A DNA stretch of 64,000 nt from contig NZ_FCOC02000002.1 in NCBI RefSeq assembly GCF_001544455.2, positions 372,001 to 436,000 of the forward strand. The letters run 5' to 3'. The stretch comes from Caballeronia sordidicola. GTDB lineage: Bacteria; Pseudomonadota; Gammaproteobacteria; Burkholderiales; Burkholderiaceae. Of the stretch, positions 17,121 to 26,124 are shown in pieces. Both the position numbers and the translations under genes were made by a program. The notes below the pieces were generated by a model. The model did no database searches. It saw only the letters and a program-made list of their open reading frames with translations, and was not told the DNA's origin. Within the stretch, counting starts at the first letter, position 1; every line of letters begins with the position of its first letter.

Positions 17121-17489
17121 GAACAGAAAACTCCTAAATCTCGGGCGCAGGCAGGCGCAAAAACAATTGGAAAACCGGAGATTTTATCGGAGCGCGGAGA
17201 ATTCGCGTTGCAAAACGTTGCGAACAATGGATTTTTGACTTCTTTTTGGCAGCGTGCTTGGAGTCGAAATTTATAAAAATTGCGCAAATTTATATAAATT
17301 AAACCAATTTAACTTTTGTAATTTGAATCGATGGCAAAAGCCGCTTTTGGAGGCATTTCGCCGCAACGGTGAGTTGCGTATTGCGCCAAGTTCCCGCGCG
17401 CAGTCAATGAAGCGAATTGACGCCGTCAAACGAAAAAACCGAAGCGCGAGGCTTCGGTTTTGTTTTCCCTGCACACGCCAACCGCGACT
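17121..17489. other. Permease upstream region and fpr terminator
   Basis: The right part holds the fpr terminator (entered separately). Between about 17250 and 17330 the DNA is strikingly AT-rich for this genome, likely the promoter zone for the left-pointing permease gene. I see no coding sequence. Confidence 0.5.
17434..17465 (-). terminator. Intrinsic terminator of fpr
   Basis: The stem AAAACCGAAGC (17435-17445) and GCTTCGGTTTT (17451-17461) has a GCGAG loop. On the minus strand it is followed by T bases, 25 bases past the fpr stop. Confidence 0.85.
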
Positions 17490-18260
17490 TCAGCCGACGA
17501 AAGCCTTCTCCACCACGTAATGTCCCGGATGATTGTTGCTGCCTTCCTGGAAGCCCATTTCATCGAGGATTTGACGCGTGTCGCGCAGCATGTGCGGGCT
17601 GCCGCAAAGCATGACGCGATCGTTTTCGACCGAAAATGGCGCCACGTCCAGATCTGCGAACAACTTCTTGGTTTCGATCAGATCCGTGATCCGGCCACGG
17701 TTCGCGAATTCTTCGCGCGTCACCGTCGGGTAATAGACCAGCTTTTCCTGGATCAACTCGCCCAGATGCTCGTGTGCCGGAAGGTGCTCGGTGATGAAAT
17801 CCTTGTACGCGAGTTCATCGACGAAACGGCAAGTGTGCGTGAGAACGATCTTGTCGAAGCGATCGTAGACGTCCGGGTCCTTGATGATCGACATGAACGG
17901 CGCGAGGCCCGTACCCGTTGAAAGGAGCCACAGCGTCTTGCCCGGCAACAGATTGTCCGCGACAAGCGTGCCTGTCGGCTTCTTGCCGATCAGAACCGGA
18001 TCGCCCACCTTCAGGTGCTGCAGACGCGATGTCAGCGGGCCATCCTGCACCTTGATGCTGAGGAATTCGAGATGCTCTTCGTAGTTGGCGCTCGCGAGGC
18101 TGTAAGCGCGCAACAGCGGCTTGCCTTCGACTTCGAGACCCACCATGGTGAACTGGCCGTTTTCGAAACGGAACGCGGCGTCGCGCGTGCAGGTGAAGCT
18201 GAACAGCGTGTCGGTCCAGTGATGGACGCTCAGAACGGTTTGAGGATTAAGGTTGCTCAT
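17490..18260 (-). CDS. fpr: Ferredoxin/flavodoxin-NADP+ reductase
   Basis: A 256-residue FAD protein of the bacterial Fpr class. The FAD-binding region contains RAYSLASANYEEHLEF. The phosphate/NADP region has LWLLSTGTGLAPFMSII and a later VMLCGSPHML. The C-terminus ends HPGHYVVEKAFVG, a typical bacterial Fpr ending without the plant C-terminal Tyr. It moves electrons between NADPH and ferredoxin or flavodoxin in the cytoplasm, for iron-sulfur repair and oxidative-stress defence. It appears monocistronic with its own terminator. Confidence 0.93.
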   Translation of the reverse strand: MSNLNPQTVLSVHHWTDTLFSFTCTRDAAFRFENGQFTMVGLEVEGKPLLRAYSLASANYEEHLEFLSIKVQDGPLTSRLQHLKVGDPVLIGKKPTGTLVADNLLPGKTLWLLSTGTGLAPFMSIIKDPDVYDRFDKIVLTHTCRFVDELAYKDFITEHLPAHEHLGELIQEKLVYYPTVTREEFANRGRITDLIETKKLFADLDVAPFSVENDRVMLCGSPHMLRDTRQILDEMGFQEGSNNHPGHYVVEKAFVG

Positions 18261-18744
18261 GGCTTCATGGATAGTGCGGAATCAGGGCGGCGCAGTAGTG
18301 CGTGCCGGCGGCCGTTCGGACAACTGGGCGCAATTGCGACGACAACACCGGAAAGGCGCAACGAAAGCAATGCTGCGGGTGGCCGGACGTGCACACGCAA
18401 AATTCCGGCGGCACGCGCCAACCGGGCCTGTAACTGCAAAGGCCCGCGCGCCCGGAGCGAATGTTCCGCATTCCCCGCTGCCGCACGCGTAATCTGCTAT
18501 TTTACCGCACACGGGAACCAAGGGTTCGAGAGCGGATATCAAGACGTTTGGAGCCGCATGATAGCAACTGGATGCGCCGGGCAAGGCAAAAGCCCTGCTG
18601 CCATCAGGCTGCCGGCGTCGTTCGAAGACGCCAGGGACGCGCCAGCAGACGGGCAGGTTGCCCAAGCGTCGGGGCTGGCGTTATGGCGAGAAAAAGCCGC
18701 GCTGAGTTGCCGCGGCTTCGTGGGCGGTTACGTCCCCAGGCGCG
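18261..18744. other. Intergenic region between gpr-like gene and fpr
   Basis: It holds the terminator of the aldo/keto reductase gene at the left end and the upstream leader of fpr at the right. A candidate minus-strand -10 element (GGTAAAATAGC) lies near 18490-18502. No protein-coding gene is supported; the long plus-strand frames are GC-rich shadows. Confidence 0.45.
18688..18718 (-). terminator. Intrinsic terminator of the aldo/keto reductase gene
   Basis: The stem AAGCCGCG (18694-18701) and CGCGGCTT (18711-18718), read on the minus strand, ends in a T-run, about 27 bases past the stop codon. Confidence 0.8.
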
Positions 18745-19788
18745 TCAAACGCGCTGATCCGTCGATGGTTTTTCCCACAAGTTGATGCCGCCTTCTGTCG
18801 CGTGCTGATCGATTTCCGCGAGTTCTTCCTTCGTGAACTCCAGGTTCTTCAACGCGCCGACGTTTTCCGTCACCTGTTCCGGACGGCTCGCGCCGATCAG
18901 CACCGAAGTCACGCGGCCACCGCGCAGCGCCCACGCCAGCGCCATTTGCGCGAGGCTTTGACCGCGCCGCTGCGCGAGGTCATTGAGCTTTCTCACATGC
19001 TCGATGTTCTGCGCGCTCAAATGCTCCTGTTTCAGCGATCCGCCGCCCGGCTTGTTCACGCGCGCGTCCGCGGGAACGCCGTTCAGGTACTTGCCCGTCA
19101 GCAGCCCTTGCGCCAGCGGCGTGAAAGCAATGCTGCCGGCGCCGATGTTGTCGAGCGTATCGAGCAGCTCTTCCTCGATCCACCGGTTCAGCATGTTGTA
19201 CGACGGCTGATGAATCAGGAGTGGCACCTTGTGCTCGGCCAGCAATCTCGCCATCTCACGCGTCTTCGCCGGCGAATACGACGAAATCCCCACATACAGC
19301 GCCTTGCCCGAATGGACGGCGGTCGCGAGTGCGCCGGCGGTTTCTTCAAGCGGCGTGTCGGCATCGAAACGATGCGAATAGAAAATATCCACGTAGTCCA
19401 GCCCCATGCGCTGCAGGCTCTGATCCAGCGACGCCAGCACATATTTGCGCGAGCCGCCGCCCTGACCGTACGGGCCCGGCCACATGTCCCAGCCCGCCTT
19501 CGACGAAATCAGCAATTCATCGCGATACGGCTTGAAATCGTCCTTGAATAAACGCCCGAAATTGGTCTCGGCGCTGCCGTACGGCGGCCCGTAGTTGTTC
19601 GCCAGATCGAAGTGCGTGATGCCGAGATCGAACGCCGTGCGCAGGATGTCGCGCTGCGTGGAAATCGGCGTGGTGTCGCCGAAGTTGTGCCAAAGACCCA
19701 GCGACAACGCCGGCAACTTCAGCCCGCTTTTGCCGCAGGTGCGGTAAGCCATCTGCGAATAGCGCTCAGAAGCTGCTTCGTAAGCCAT
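18745..19788 (-). CDS. gpr: Aldo/keto reductase, YghZ/Gpr-like (L-glyceraldehyde 3-phosphate reductase)
   Basis: A 347-residue protein from ATG 19788, preceded by GAGG; the longer frame to 19884 has no similar site. It follows E. coli YghZ almost end to end: RTCGKSGLKLPALSLGLWHN, FDLGITHFDLANNYGPPYGS, ISSKAGWDMWPGPYGQGGS, LIHQPSYNMLNRW and TSVLIGASRPEQ. Catalytic residues of the fold are Asp and Tyr in DLANNYG, Lys in SSKAG and His in FYSHR. E. coli Gpr reduces L-glyceraldehyde 3-phosphate with NADPH and detoxifies methylglyoxal. The exact substrate here is inferred from similarity. Confidence 0.88.
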   Translation of the reverse strand: MAYEAASERYSQMAYRTCGKSGLKLPALSLGLWHNFGDTTPISTQRDILRTAFDLGITHFDLANNYGPPYGSAETNFGRLFKDDFKPYRDELLISSKAGWDMWPGPYGQGGGSRKYVLASLDQSLQRMGLDYVDIFYSHRFDADTPLEETAGALATAVHSGKALYVGISSYSPAKTREMARLLAEHKVPLLIHQPSYNMLNRWIEEELLDTLDNIGAGSIAFTPLAQGLLTGKYLNGVPADARVNKPGGGSLKQEHLSAQNIEHVRKLNDLAQRRGQSLAQMALAWALRGGRVTSVLIGASRPEQVTENVGALKNLEFTKEELAEIDQHATEGGINLWEKPSTDQRV

Positions 19789-20050
19789 GACGTAATCCTC
19801 GAATCGATGATGTGGGAAAGGGTTTTGCAAGCACAAACGAGAAACGATCGCGCGGCGCGTCAGCGGGATCATGTCGTCTGACATGCGCCGGGTCTGCCAT
19901 GTTATCGAATCGTGGGAACTCGTGTTGGCCTTGACCTGAAAGACGCCAAGGCTATCCCGATATTCGGAACCCTGGCCGCATGGCTAACGCGGGGAACGAT
20001 TTACCTGCCGCTTGAGCCCAACCCTCTTCACTAAAACAAGGAGAGGTTTC

Positions 20051-20887
20051 ATGGACCCGCTCGACAAACTACGCCCCGTCTACAACTTCCTGATGACCGC
20101 GGGCGTGTCGTATGGCGTCGACTTGCTGATGGCCATACTGATATTGCTGGTCGGCTGGTGGATTTCGAACCGCGTTGCCAACGCGGTCAAGCGCGCGCTC
20201 GGGCGCACCAACGCCGACGCCACGTTCACGCCCGTGATGGCGAGTCTCGTGCAATGGTCTATCCGCGTCGTCGCGATTGTCGCGGCCCTGGGTAAATTCG
20301 GGGTCGCCGCGGCCAGCATCCTGACCGTGCTCGGCGCGGCCGGACTGGCGATCGGCCTGGCGCTGCAGGGCACATTGCAGAACATCGCGGCCGGATTGAT
20401 GCTGTTGCTGCTGCGGCCTTTCAAGGTAGGCGATTACATTGAAGGCGTCGGTGCGACGGCGGGAACGGTCAATGAGATCGGCCTGTTCACCACGCGCCTG
20501 ACCAAAAGCGACGGCGTCATCATGTTCGTACCGAACAGCACGATCTGGGCGAATCCGGTCACAAACTTCACCTCGAACGACCGCAGGCGCGTGGTGCTGA
20601 ACGTGGTCATTCCGGAAGATCAGAACATTGAGGAATCGCTGGCTTCACTGAACCGGATCGTCGCAACCGACCCACGAATCATCAACGACGAAAAGACGAA
20701 ACCGTGGATTGCCGTCTCCGAATACACCGATACCGGCGTGAAACTGAACGTCGGCGTATGGACGAGCCGGGCCGACTATGCCAACGTGCAAGCCGACTTG
20801 TTGCGCCAGATCAAGCCGGGGATCAAGCCAGCAGAATCGCCAGCCGATGCGCCAGCCGGCATATCGCCCGGCGCTGCGCCGGCCTGA
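20051..20887 (+). CDS. mscS: Small-conductance mechanosensitive channel MscS
   Basis: A 278-residue protein starting at ATG 20051 after AAGGAGAGG. Three N-terminal membrane segments end in the pore helix, LTVLGAAGLAIGLALQGTLQ, with the Gly/Ala zipper of MscS. The loop NIAAGLMLLLLRPFKVGDYI then leads into the beta domain (VNEIGLFTTRLTKSDGV, VPNSTIWANPVTNF). It opens under membrane tension to release solutes on hypo-osmotic shock. The last 20 residues are Pro/Ala-rich. The small DUF3185 gene follows 74 bases later. Confidence 0.93.
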   Translation: MDPLDKLRPVYNFLMTAGVSYGVDLLMAILILLVGWWISNRVANAVKRALGRTNADATFTPVMASLVQWSIRVVAIVAALGKFGVAAASILTVLGAAGLAIGLALQGTLQNIAAGLMLLLLRPFKVGDYIEGVGATAGTVNEIGLFTTRLTKSDGVIMFVPNSTIWANPVTNFTSNDRRRVVLNVVIPEDQNIEESLASLNRIVATDPRIINDEKTKPWIAVSEYTDTGVKLNVGVWTSRADYANVQADLLRQIKPGIKPAESPADAPAGISPGAAPA

Positions 20888-20961
20888 TCATGTTTGCCAC
20901 GGCGCTGGACGCATCCGGCGAGGTTCAATAAGCTTCCGGTCCAGACATTGACGAGACTCTT

Positions 20962-21168
20962 ATGACCAAGGCGATTTCCATTGCGCTGCTCGTGGGCGGC
21001 GTTGTGCTGCTGTATTTTGGCGGCCAGTCGTTCCACTCGCTAAGCAACGACGTGTCGCGCTTCTTCACCGGATCGCCCACGAACAAGACCATCTGGCTGA
21101 TCGCCGGCGGCATGGTCGCCATGCTTGCCGGGCTTATCGGCCTCGCGATTCCGGGCAAGCGCCGCTAA
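20962..21168 (+). CDS. DUF3185 small membrane protein
   Basis: A 68-residue protein with two hydrophobic helices (about 4-20 and 44-63). Between them lies the soluble turn SFHSLSNDVSRFFTGSPTNKT, matching the DUF3185 family layout. Function unknown. It lies in the same direction as mscS and ends one base before the convergent phytanoyl-CoA-dioxygenase-like gene, so the two transcripts must overlap. Confidence 0.75.
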   Translation: MTKAISIALLVGGVVLLYFGGQSFHSLSNDVSRFFTGSPTNKTIWLIAGGMVAMLAGLIGLAIPGKRR

Positions 21169-21169
21169 G

Positions 21170-21934
21170 CTAGATCAGCGGCACGTCTTCCTTCGATGCC
21201 GAACGCGTTCCCGGCAACGGCAGGTTGCTCGCGCCGCGATAGGTGTAGACGAGCGAGAATTTCACGGCATCGGTGAGATTCTTGCCGGCGGAATGCAGCG
21301 TGTTGCAGTGGAAAAACACCACGTCGCCAGCGTTCAGTTTCGGCGATACCGCGCTGTGGATCAGCGCCGCGTTCTCGGGCAGGTCGGAGCGGAAGAACTT
21401 GGCGCTGTCAAAGCGATCCGACGTAAACGGCAGCTTGTGCGACATCGGCACGAACCACAAGCCGCCGTTCTCCACGGTTTCCTGACCTAGCGCGACCCAC
21501 GCCGAAACCAGATCGTCCCGCTCGAAATTCCAGTACCTGACATCGCGATGCCAGCCAGTCAGGCTGCCGTATGCGGGATGTTTCGTCATGACGCAGTTGT
21601 GGTGCGCGCGCGAAAGCGTCGGCGTCTCGCCGAAATAGATTTCCATCCAGCCGCGCACGTCGGGCGAGGTCGCCCAGTTTGCAAACAACGGATCGCGGCT
21701 GTACGCGTCGAGCAGCCTGCGCACGGTATGGCCGCCCGGCGCGTCTTTCGAATTCGGTGCGCCGGGATATTGCAGGTCGGCTTCGAACTCTACCGGTGCC
21801 ACCGCTTGCGCCAGTTGCAACCGCGCGGCTTCGCGCATGGCTTCGCAACGCTCGGGCGTGACAAGCCCAGGCACCACGACATAACCGTTTTCCCGCAACT
21901 CGCGGACTTGCTCCAACTTCGATTGATTCGGCAT
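21170..21934 (-). CDS. Phytanoyl-CoA dioxygenase family protein
   Basis: A 254-residue Fe(II)/2-oxoglutarate-dependent oxygenase of the PhyH type. The metal triad is visible as HRD in LTGWHRDVRYWNFERD and the distal His in VVFFHCNTLHSAGKN, followed by an Arg expected to bind 2-oxoglutarate (YTYRGAS). Such enzymes hydroxylate diverse small molecules. The substrate is unknown and the neighbours give no clue. Confidence 0.85.
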   Translation of the reverse strand: MPNQSKLEQVRELRENGYVVVPGLVTPERCEAMREAARLQLAQAVAPVEFEADLQYPGAPNSKDAPGGHTVRRLLDAYSRDPLFANWATSPDVRGWMEIYFGETPTLSRAHHNCVMTKHPAYGSLTGWHRDVRYWNFERDDLVSAWVALGQETVENGGLWFVPMSHKLPFTSDRFDSAKFFRSDLPENAALIHSAVSPKLNAGDVVFFHCNTLHSAGKNLTDAVKFSLVYTYRGASNLPLPGTRSASKEDVPLI

Positions 21935-22701
21935 ATCGGCTCACAGGGGAATACACTTTGCCGGCTGGCCGCCGTTTAAACAGACAGCGAGGAACCGGCA
22001 AATTAGGGCGAATACGCCGATTGTAAATCGCCACGGCAAGTCCAGCGTGGCGCAACGCGCCGCCCACCGATCATTTAGCCCTGCGGGAAAGTGCCGACTT
22101 CCGGCAGTAACAATTCTTCGATAACCTGCCGTGCATTGAGAGAGCACATCGAAAACCGCTTTCGATGAAAATCTATTAAATAAGTGCGCGATTCAACTCA
22201 GCAACTTTTCTTGTGTTCAATTGCTCGAACTGTTGAACGCTTTTTTTGATACGACTACTGTCGGGTATCGCCTTGGCAAACCCGAGTATGTGAGACCCAT
22301 GAATATCCGTTTCGCCAATCGTCTTACGCGTGCTGCTGTTCGCGCGGCACGCCCCGCAGGACGCCGAGTCGTTCGCGCCTTGCGCCACCATTCGGCGCGT
22401 ACCCAATTACTTGCAGGACGGTTTGAAAATTCCCATCCAGTCGATGGTATCCGTTCCTGGTTTCATGGTTTCTTTTCAAATCTTCGATTAAGGGCTGCAT
22501 CGCGACAATCAGCGCTTAAAGCTTTATTGCGAAAGCGAGTGCAATTACGCGCACCGGTTTCAAAACCTAAACCAGTGCCTGGCGCAATAAATATGTCAAG
22601 CCGCCGGCCGCGCAGGCTTTCCGCCAGCGCCGGGTGGTTTGCATTTGCCGCACGTTGATCGTTTCTGGAATCGAAAAAGTAAGACGCGCTTAAACCAAAG
22701 T
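21935..22701. other. Long intergenic region with one doubtful ORF
   Basis: About 770 bases between the dioxygenase start and the metK terminator. One plus-strand frame (22299-22658) is listed separately at low confidence. I see no RNA gene or mobile-element end. Confidence 0.35.
22299..22658 (+). CDS. Doubtful Arg-rich hypothetical protein
   Basis: A possible 119-residue frame from ATG 22299. It begins MNIRFANRLTRAAVRAARPA and stays strongly basic throughout. It has no recognised domain, no good ribosome site, and an amino-acid make-up like that of shadow frames in GC-rich DNA. It might also be the decayed start of a longer gene. Included only because the region is otherwise empty. Confidence 0.22.
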   Translation: MNIRFANRLTRAAVRAARPAGRRVVRALRHHSARTQLLAGRFENSHPVDGIRSWFHGFFSNLRLRAASRQSALKALLRKRVQLRAPVSKPKPVPGAINMSSRRPRRLSASAGWFAFAAR

Positions 22702-22747
22702 AAAAAAAGCCCGCCGGAACGCTGCAGCGTTCCGGCGGGCTTTTTTA
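22702..22747 (-). terminator. Strong intrinsic terminator of metK
   Basis: A perfect 32-base palindrome at 22709-22740 (half: GCCCGCCGGAACGCTG) is flanked by an A-run and a T-run, so it works on both strands. It lies 13 bases past the metK stop. Confidence 0.93.
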
Positions 22748-22759
22748 TGCAACGATTTC

Positions 22760-23947
22760 TTAGGCCGTTTCCGTCACCGGTTCCGTACCGGCAGCTTCTG
22801 CCAGCAACAGCGCCTTGTCGGTCGCTTCCCACGTGAATTCCGGTTCTTCGCGGCCGAAGTGACCGTATGCCGCCGATTTTTCGTAGATCGGACGCAGCAG
22901 GTCGAGCATCTGGATGATGCCCTTCGGACGCAGATCGAAATGCTCGAGCACGAGTTCCTGGATCTTGGCATCCGACACGCGGCCCGTGCCGAACGTGTTC
23001 ACCATGACGGACGTCGGTCGAGCGACGCCAATGGCGTACGACACCTGGATCAGGCATCGCGAAGCCAGGCCAGCCGCGACAATATTCTTCGCGACATAAC
23101 GTCCCGCATACGCAGCCGAACGGTCGACCTTCGACGGATCCTTGCCCGAGAATGCGCCGCCGCCGTGAGGCGCTGCGCCGCCGTATGTATCGACAATGAT
23201 CTTGCGCCCCGTCAAGCCGCAATCGCCTTGCGGACCGCCGATCACGAAACGTCCGGTCGGATTCACCAGGAACTTGATGTCGCCCTTGATCAACTCGGCC
23301 GGCAGCACAGGCTTGATGATCTCTTCGATCACCGCTTCGCGCAGCGCCTTCAATTCAATATCCGGCGAATGCTGGGTGGAGAGCACGACTGTATCGATGC
23401 TGTGCGCCTTGCCATCCACATACCGCACGGTGACTTGCGACTTCGCGTCCGGACGCAGCCAGTCCAGGCGGCCGTCGCGACGCAGATTCGCTTGACGCTC
23501 CACCAGACGATGCGACAGATGAATAGGCAGCGGCATCAATTCGGGCGTTTCGTCGCATGCGTAGCCGAACATCAGGCCCTGGTCGCCTGCGCCCTGGTCG
23601 AGGTTGTCGTCGTGCGCGGCATCGACACCCTGCGCGATATCCCGCGACTGTTTGTCATAGGCCACGAGCACCGCGCAACCGCGATAGTCGATGCCGTAAT
23701 CCGTGTTGTCGTAACCAATACGCTTGATTGTGTCACGCGCGACCTGGATGTAGTCGACGTTCGCTTGCGTGGTGATTTCGCCCGCGAGCACCACCAGCCC
23801 GGTGTTGCAAAGCGTTTCGGCCGCGACGCGCGAGTACTTGTCCTGCGCCAGGATGGCGTCGAGGATGGCGTCCGAAATCTGGTCGGCTACCTTGTCGGGA
23901 TGGCCTTCAGAGACGGACTCAGATGTAAAGAAGTAATTGTTTGACAC
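22760..23947 (-). CDS. metK: S-adenosylmethionine synthetase
   Basis: A 395-residue enzyme making SAM from methionine and ATP. Family motifs are present: [17 protein letters not shown] at the start, [11 protein letters not shown] near residue 120, and the P-loop-like [19 protein letters not shown] near 265. The start is a GTG at 23947, which aligns with the usual position one. Its ribosome site GGAG (23959-23956) lies eight bases upstream and is locked in a 14-bp inverted repeat (separate entry). The gene is monocistronic with a strong terminator. Confidence 0.97.
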   Translation of the reverse strand: MSNNYFFTSESVSEGHPDKVADQISDAILDAILAQDKYSRVAAETLCNTGLVVLAGEITTQANVDYIQVARDTIKRIGYDNTDYGIDYRGCAVLVAYDKQSRDIAQGVDAAHDDNLDQGAGDQGLMFGYACDETPELMPLPIHLSHRLVERQANLRRDGRLDWLRPDAKSQVTVRYVDGKAHSIDTVVLSTQHSPDIELKALREAVIEEIIKPVLPAELIKGDIKFLVNPTGRFVIGGPQGDCGLTGRKIIVDTYGGAAPHGGGAFSGKDPSKVDRSAAYAGRYVAKNIVAAGLASRCLIQVSYAIGVARPTSVMVNTFGTGRVSDAKIQELVLEHFDLRPKGIIQMLDLLRPIYEKSAAYGHFGREEPEFTWEATDKALLLAEAAGTEPVTETA

Positions 23948-24010
23948 GCTTCAGACTCCAGTTAGGTACGGGTTAGCTCACGTAGCCGACTTCGTTTGGA
24001 GTCTGAAGCG
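23947..24010 (-). promoter_or_regulatory. Shine-Dalgarno-sequestering hairpin in the metK leader (candidate riboswitch)
   Basis: The perfect inverted repeat 23947-23960 / 23997-24010 (on the sense strand CGCTTCAGACTCCA pairing with TGGAGTCTGAAGCG) encloses a 36-base loop. The 3' arm contains the metK GGAG and ends on the first G of the GTG start, so the folded RNA should block translation. The loop can form a small stem, GGCT/AGCT, and a possible UACG-CGUA pseudoknot. No known SAM riboswitch class is recognised. Ligand control is inferred; the sequestration is visible. Confidence 0.7.
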
Positions 24011-24103
24011 GCGACGCTTTAGCGGAAAACATGGTCCGAAACGCACCGTCAAGCACGTTCCGGCTTCGCCCCGCAAGTTGTCCATTAACTCGGCGAAGGT
24101 TTT

Positions 24104-24130
24104 ATTATAGCGGCTTCTCTAATTTGTCAC
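24104..24130 (-). promoter_or_regulatory. Candidate metK promoter
   Basis: On the minus strand a perfect TATAAT lies at 24109-24104 with GTGACA upstream at 24130-24125 and a 15-base spacer, slightly short. It predicts a leader of about 150 bases that includes the hairpin at 23947-24010. Confidence 0.55.
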
Positions 24131-24236
24131 AGGCCGACCGTTTGCTGCCAATCAAGATAAACCCTCATCCACGCAATGTCCGGAACGCTTCCCGGTACGG
24201 TGAAAGATTCGTCCTCACGACTCTCGGGAGCGTCGC

Positions 24237-25121
24237 ATGGCAGGTCGCATAGGGGTCGCGCTCGCGGTCGGTTTGCTGAAGCTGCTGGCGCTCATTCCGT
24301 ACGGTATCACCGCGCGTTTCGGCGACGCACTCGGCTGGCTGCTTTATCAGATTCCGAGCCATCGGAAACGGATCGTGCACATCAATCTGACGCTGTGCTT
24401 CCCGGAATGGACGCCCGAACGCCGCGAAGAAGTCGCGCAAAAACATTTCAGGCACGCGATCCGCAGTTATGTGGAGCGCAGCGTGCAATGGTTCGGCTCG
24501 GCCGAAAAGCTCGCGAAGCTGATCCAGGTGGAAAGCGAAGTCGATCTGCTCGACCCCGACATGCCACCGACCTTGCTGCTCGGTTTTCACTTTGTCGCCA
24601 TTGAAGCGGCGTCCGTCTGGATCAACCACGAACTGCACCGGACCTGCGGATCGCTGTATCAACCGATGTCCAACAAGATGCTCGACGACGTGGCGAAGAA
24701 ACAGCGTGGTCGTTTCGATGCCGAAATGGCAAGCCGCGCCGACAGCGCCCGGATCGTGCTGCGCTGGTTGCGTGATCGCAAGCCCGTGATGCTCGGCGCC
24801 GATATGGACTACGGCATGCGCAACTCGACCTTCGTGCCGTTCTTCGGCGTGCAGGCCTGCACGCTTACCGCCGTTGGCCGACTGGCCAAGACCGGCCACG
24901 CGCAGATCATGCCGTTCGTGGGCGAAGTACTGCCGAACTACAAGGGTTACAAGCTCAAGGTGTTCAAGCCGTGGGACAACTACCCGACCGGCGACGACGA
25001 TGCGGACGCGCGCCGAATGAACGCGTTCCTGGAAGAACAGGTACGCCTCATGCCCGAGCAGTACTACTGGGTGCACAAGCGCTTCAAAACGCGGCCACCG
25101 GGCGAACCCGGCTTTTACTGA
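24237..25121 (+). CDS. lpxL: Lipid A biosynthesis acyltransferase (LpxL/HtrB)
   Basis: A 294-residue inner-membrane acyltransferase with an N-terminal hydrophobic helix (about residues 7-22) and the catalytic HX4E motif in LLGFHFVAIEAASVW. LGADMDYGMRNSTFVPFFGV follows, as in LpxL/LpxM. It transfers a secondary acyl chain from acyl-ACP to Kdo2-lipid IVA. GGGAG precedes the ATG. The gene points away from metK and dapF follows 104 bases later. Which acyl chain is used cannot be read. Confidence 0.9.
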   Translation: MAGRIGVALAVGLLKLLALIPYGITARFGDALGWLLYQIPSHRKRIVHINLTLCFPEWTPERREEVAQKHFRHAIRSYVERSVQWFGSAEKLAKLIQVESEVDLLDPDMPPTLLLGFHFVAIEAASVWINHELHRTCGSLYQPMSNKMLDDVAKKQRGRFDAEMASRADSARIVLRWLRDRKPVMLGADMDYGMRNSTFVPFFGVQACTLTAVGRLAKTGHAQIMPFVGEVLPNYKGYKLKVFKPWDNYPTGDDDADARRMNAFLEEQVRLMPEQYYWVHKRFKTRPPGEPGFY

Positions 25122-25225
25122 CGATTCAGTATCGAGGAAACGGCCCGTGATTGCTGCATGAATCCGGGCCCATCCCCCATTCGGCCTAGTGTATGCGTAT
25201 CCTTCGCGTCACTTACAATAGCGAC

Positions 25226-26110
25226 ATGAAACTCGAATTCACGAAAATGCACGGCGCGGGCAACGACTTTGTCGTGCTCGACGGCTACTCCAAACCGCTC
25301 TCATTGAGCGCGGCGCAAGTGCGCGCGCTCGCGGACCGGCACTTCGGCGTGGGCGCGGACCAGTTGCTGCTGGTTGAGAAGCCGGACATCGACGGTGTGG
25401 ATTTCAAGTACCGCATTTTTAATTGCGATGGCGGCGAGGTCGAACATTGCGGCAACGGCGCTCGCTGTTTTGTGAAGTTTGTTCGCGACCGCAAGCTTAC
25501 AAGCAAGATGAGCGTGCGCGTCCAGGTGCAGCAAGGTGTGATCGTGTTGACCATGCAGGAAAACGGCGACGTGGTGGTGGACATGGGACGTCCCGAGTTC
25601 GAACCCGCGCGGGTGCCGTTCAATGCTGAAGGACTGGAAGGCCGCACCGAAGGCGCCGATACGCTTTGGCCGCTCGACGTGCAAAACGAAACACGCTGGA
25701 TTTCTGCCGTTTCGATGGGTAACCCCCACGCTGTGCAGGTCGTTGCAGACGTAGAGACTGCGCCGGTACTGACTGAAGGCGCTTTGATCGAACATCACGC
25801 GCGTTTTCCGAATCGTGTGAACGCTGGCTTCATGCAGATCGTGGACCGGGGAGCCGTAAAGTTGCGAGTCTTCGAGCGTGGTGCGGGCGAAACGCTTGCT
25901 TGCGGTACAGGCGCTTGTGCGGCCGTTGCAGCGGGCATCCGCCGCGGTCTGCTCGATTCGCCGGTGCGGGTCCAGACACGCGGCGGCATGCTGACCATCA
26001 CCTGGGACGGCGCGCGCAATCCGGACGCTGCGCTTTTCATGGCCGGCCCGGCCACCACCGTATTTCAAGGCGAGATCGAGCTTCATTCCGACCTTGCCAC
26101 AGCCGACTGA
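25226..26110 (+). CDS. dapF: Diaminopimelate epimerase
   Basis: A 294-residue enzyme converting LL- to meso-diaminopimelate for lysine and peptidoglycan synthesis. The two active-site cysteines are in [16 protein letters not shown] (Cys75) and [12 protein letters not shown]. The start at ATG 25226 ([15 protein letters not shown]) is the conserved family start; an upstream ATG at 25193 adds unrelated residues. DUF484 and xerC follow closely on the same strand, the standard dapF-DUF484-xerC order of proteobacteria. Confidence 0.96.
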   Translation: MKLEFTKMHGAGNDFVVLDGYSKPLSLSAAQVRALADRHFGVGADQLLLVEKPDIDGVDFKYRIFNCDGGEVEHCGNGARCFVKFVRDRKLTSKMSVRVQVQQGVIVLTMQENGDVVVDMGRPEFEPARVPFNAEGLEGRTEGADTLWPLDVQNETRWISAVSMGNPHAVQVVADVETAPVLTEGALIEHHARFPNRVNAGFMQIVDRGAVKLRVFERGAGETLACGTGACAAVAAGIRRGLLDSPVRVQTRGGMLTITWDGARNPDAALFMAGPATTVFQGEIELHSDLATAD

Positions 26111-26124
26111 CCGCCAGGAACCCG

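Noticed and set aside
18015..18785. Plus-strand ORF spanning the fpr start and its upstream region
   Set aside because: Overlaps fpr antisense and lacks a ribosome site or known domain.
22859..23944. 361-residue plus-strand ORF across metK
   Set aside because: Antisense of a fully recognised metK.
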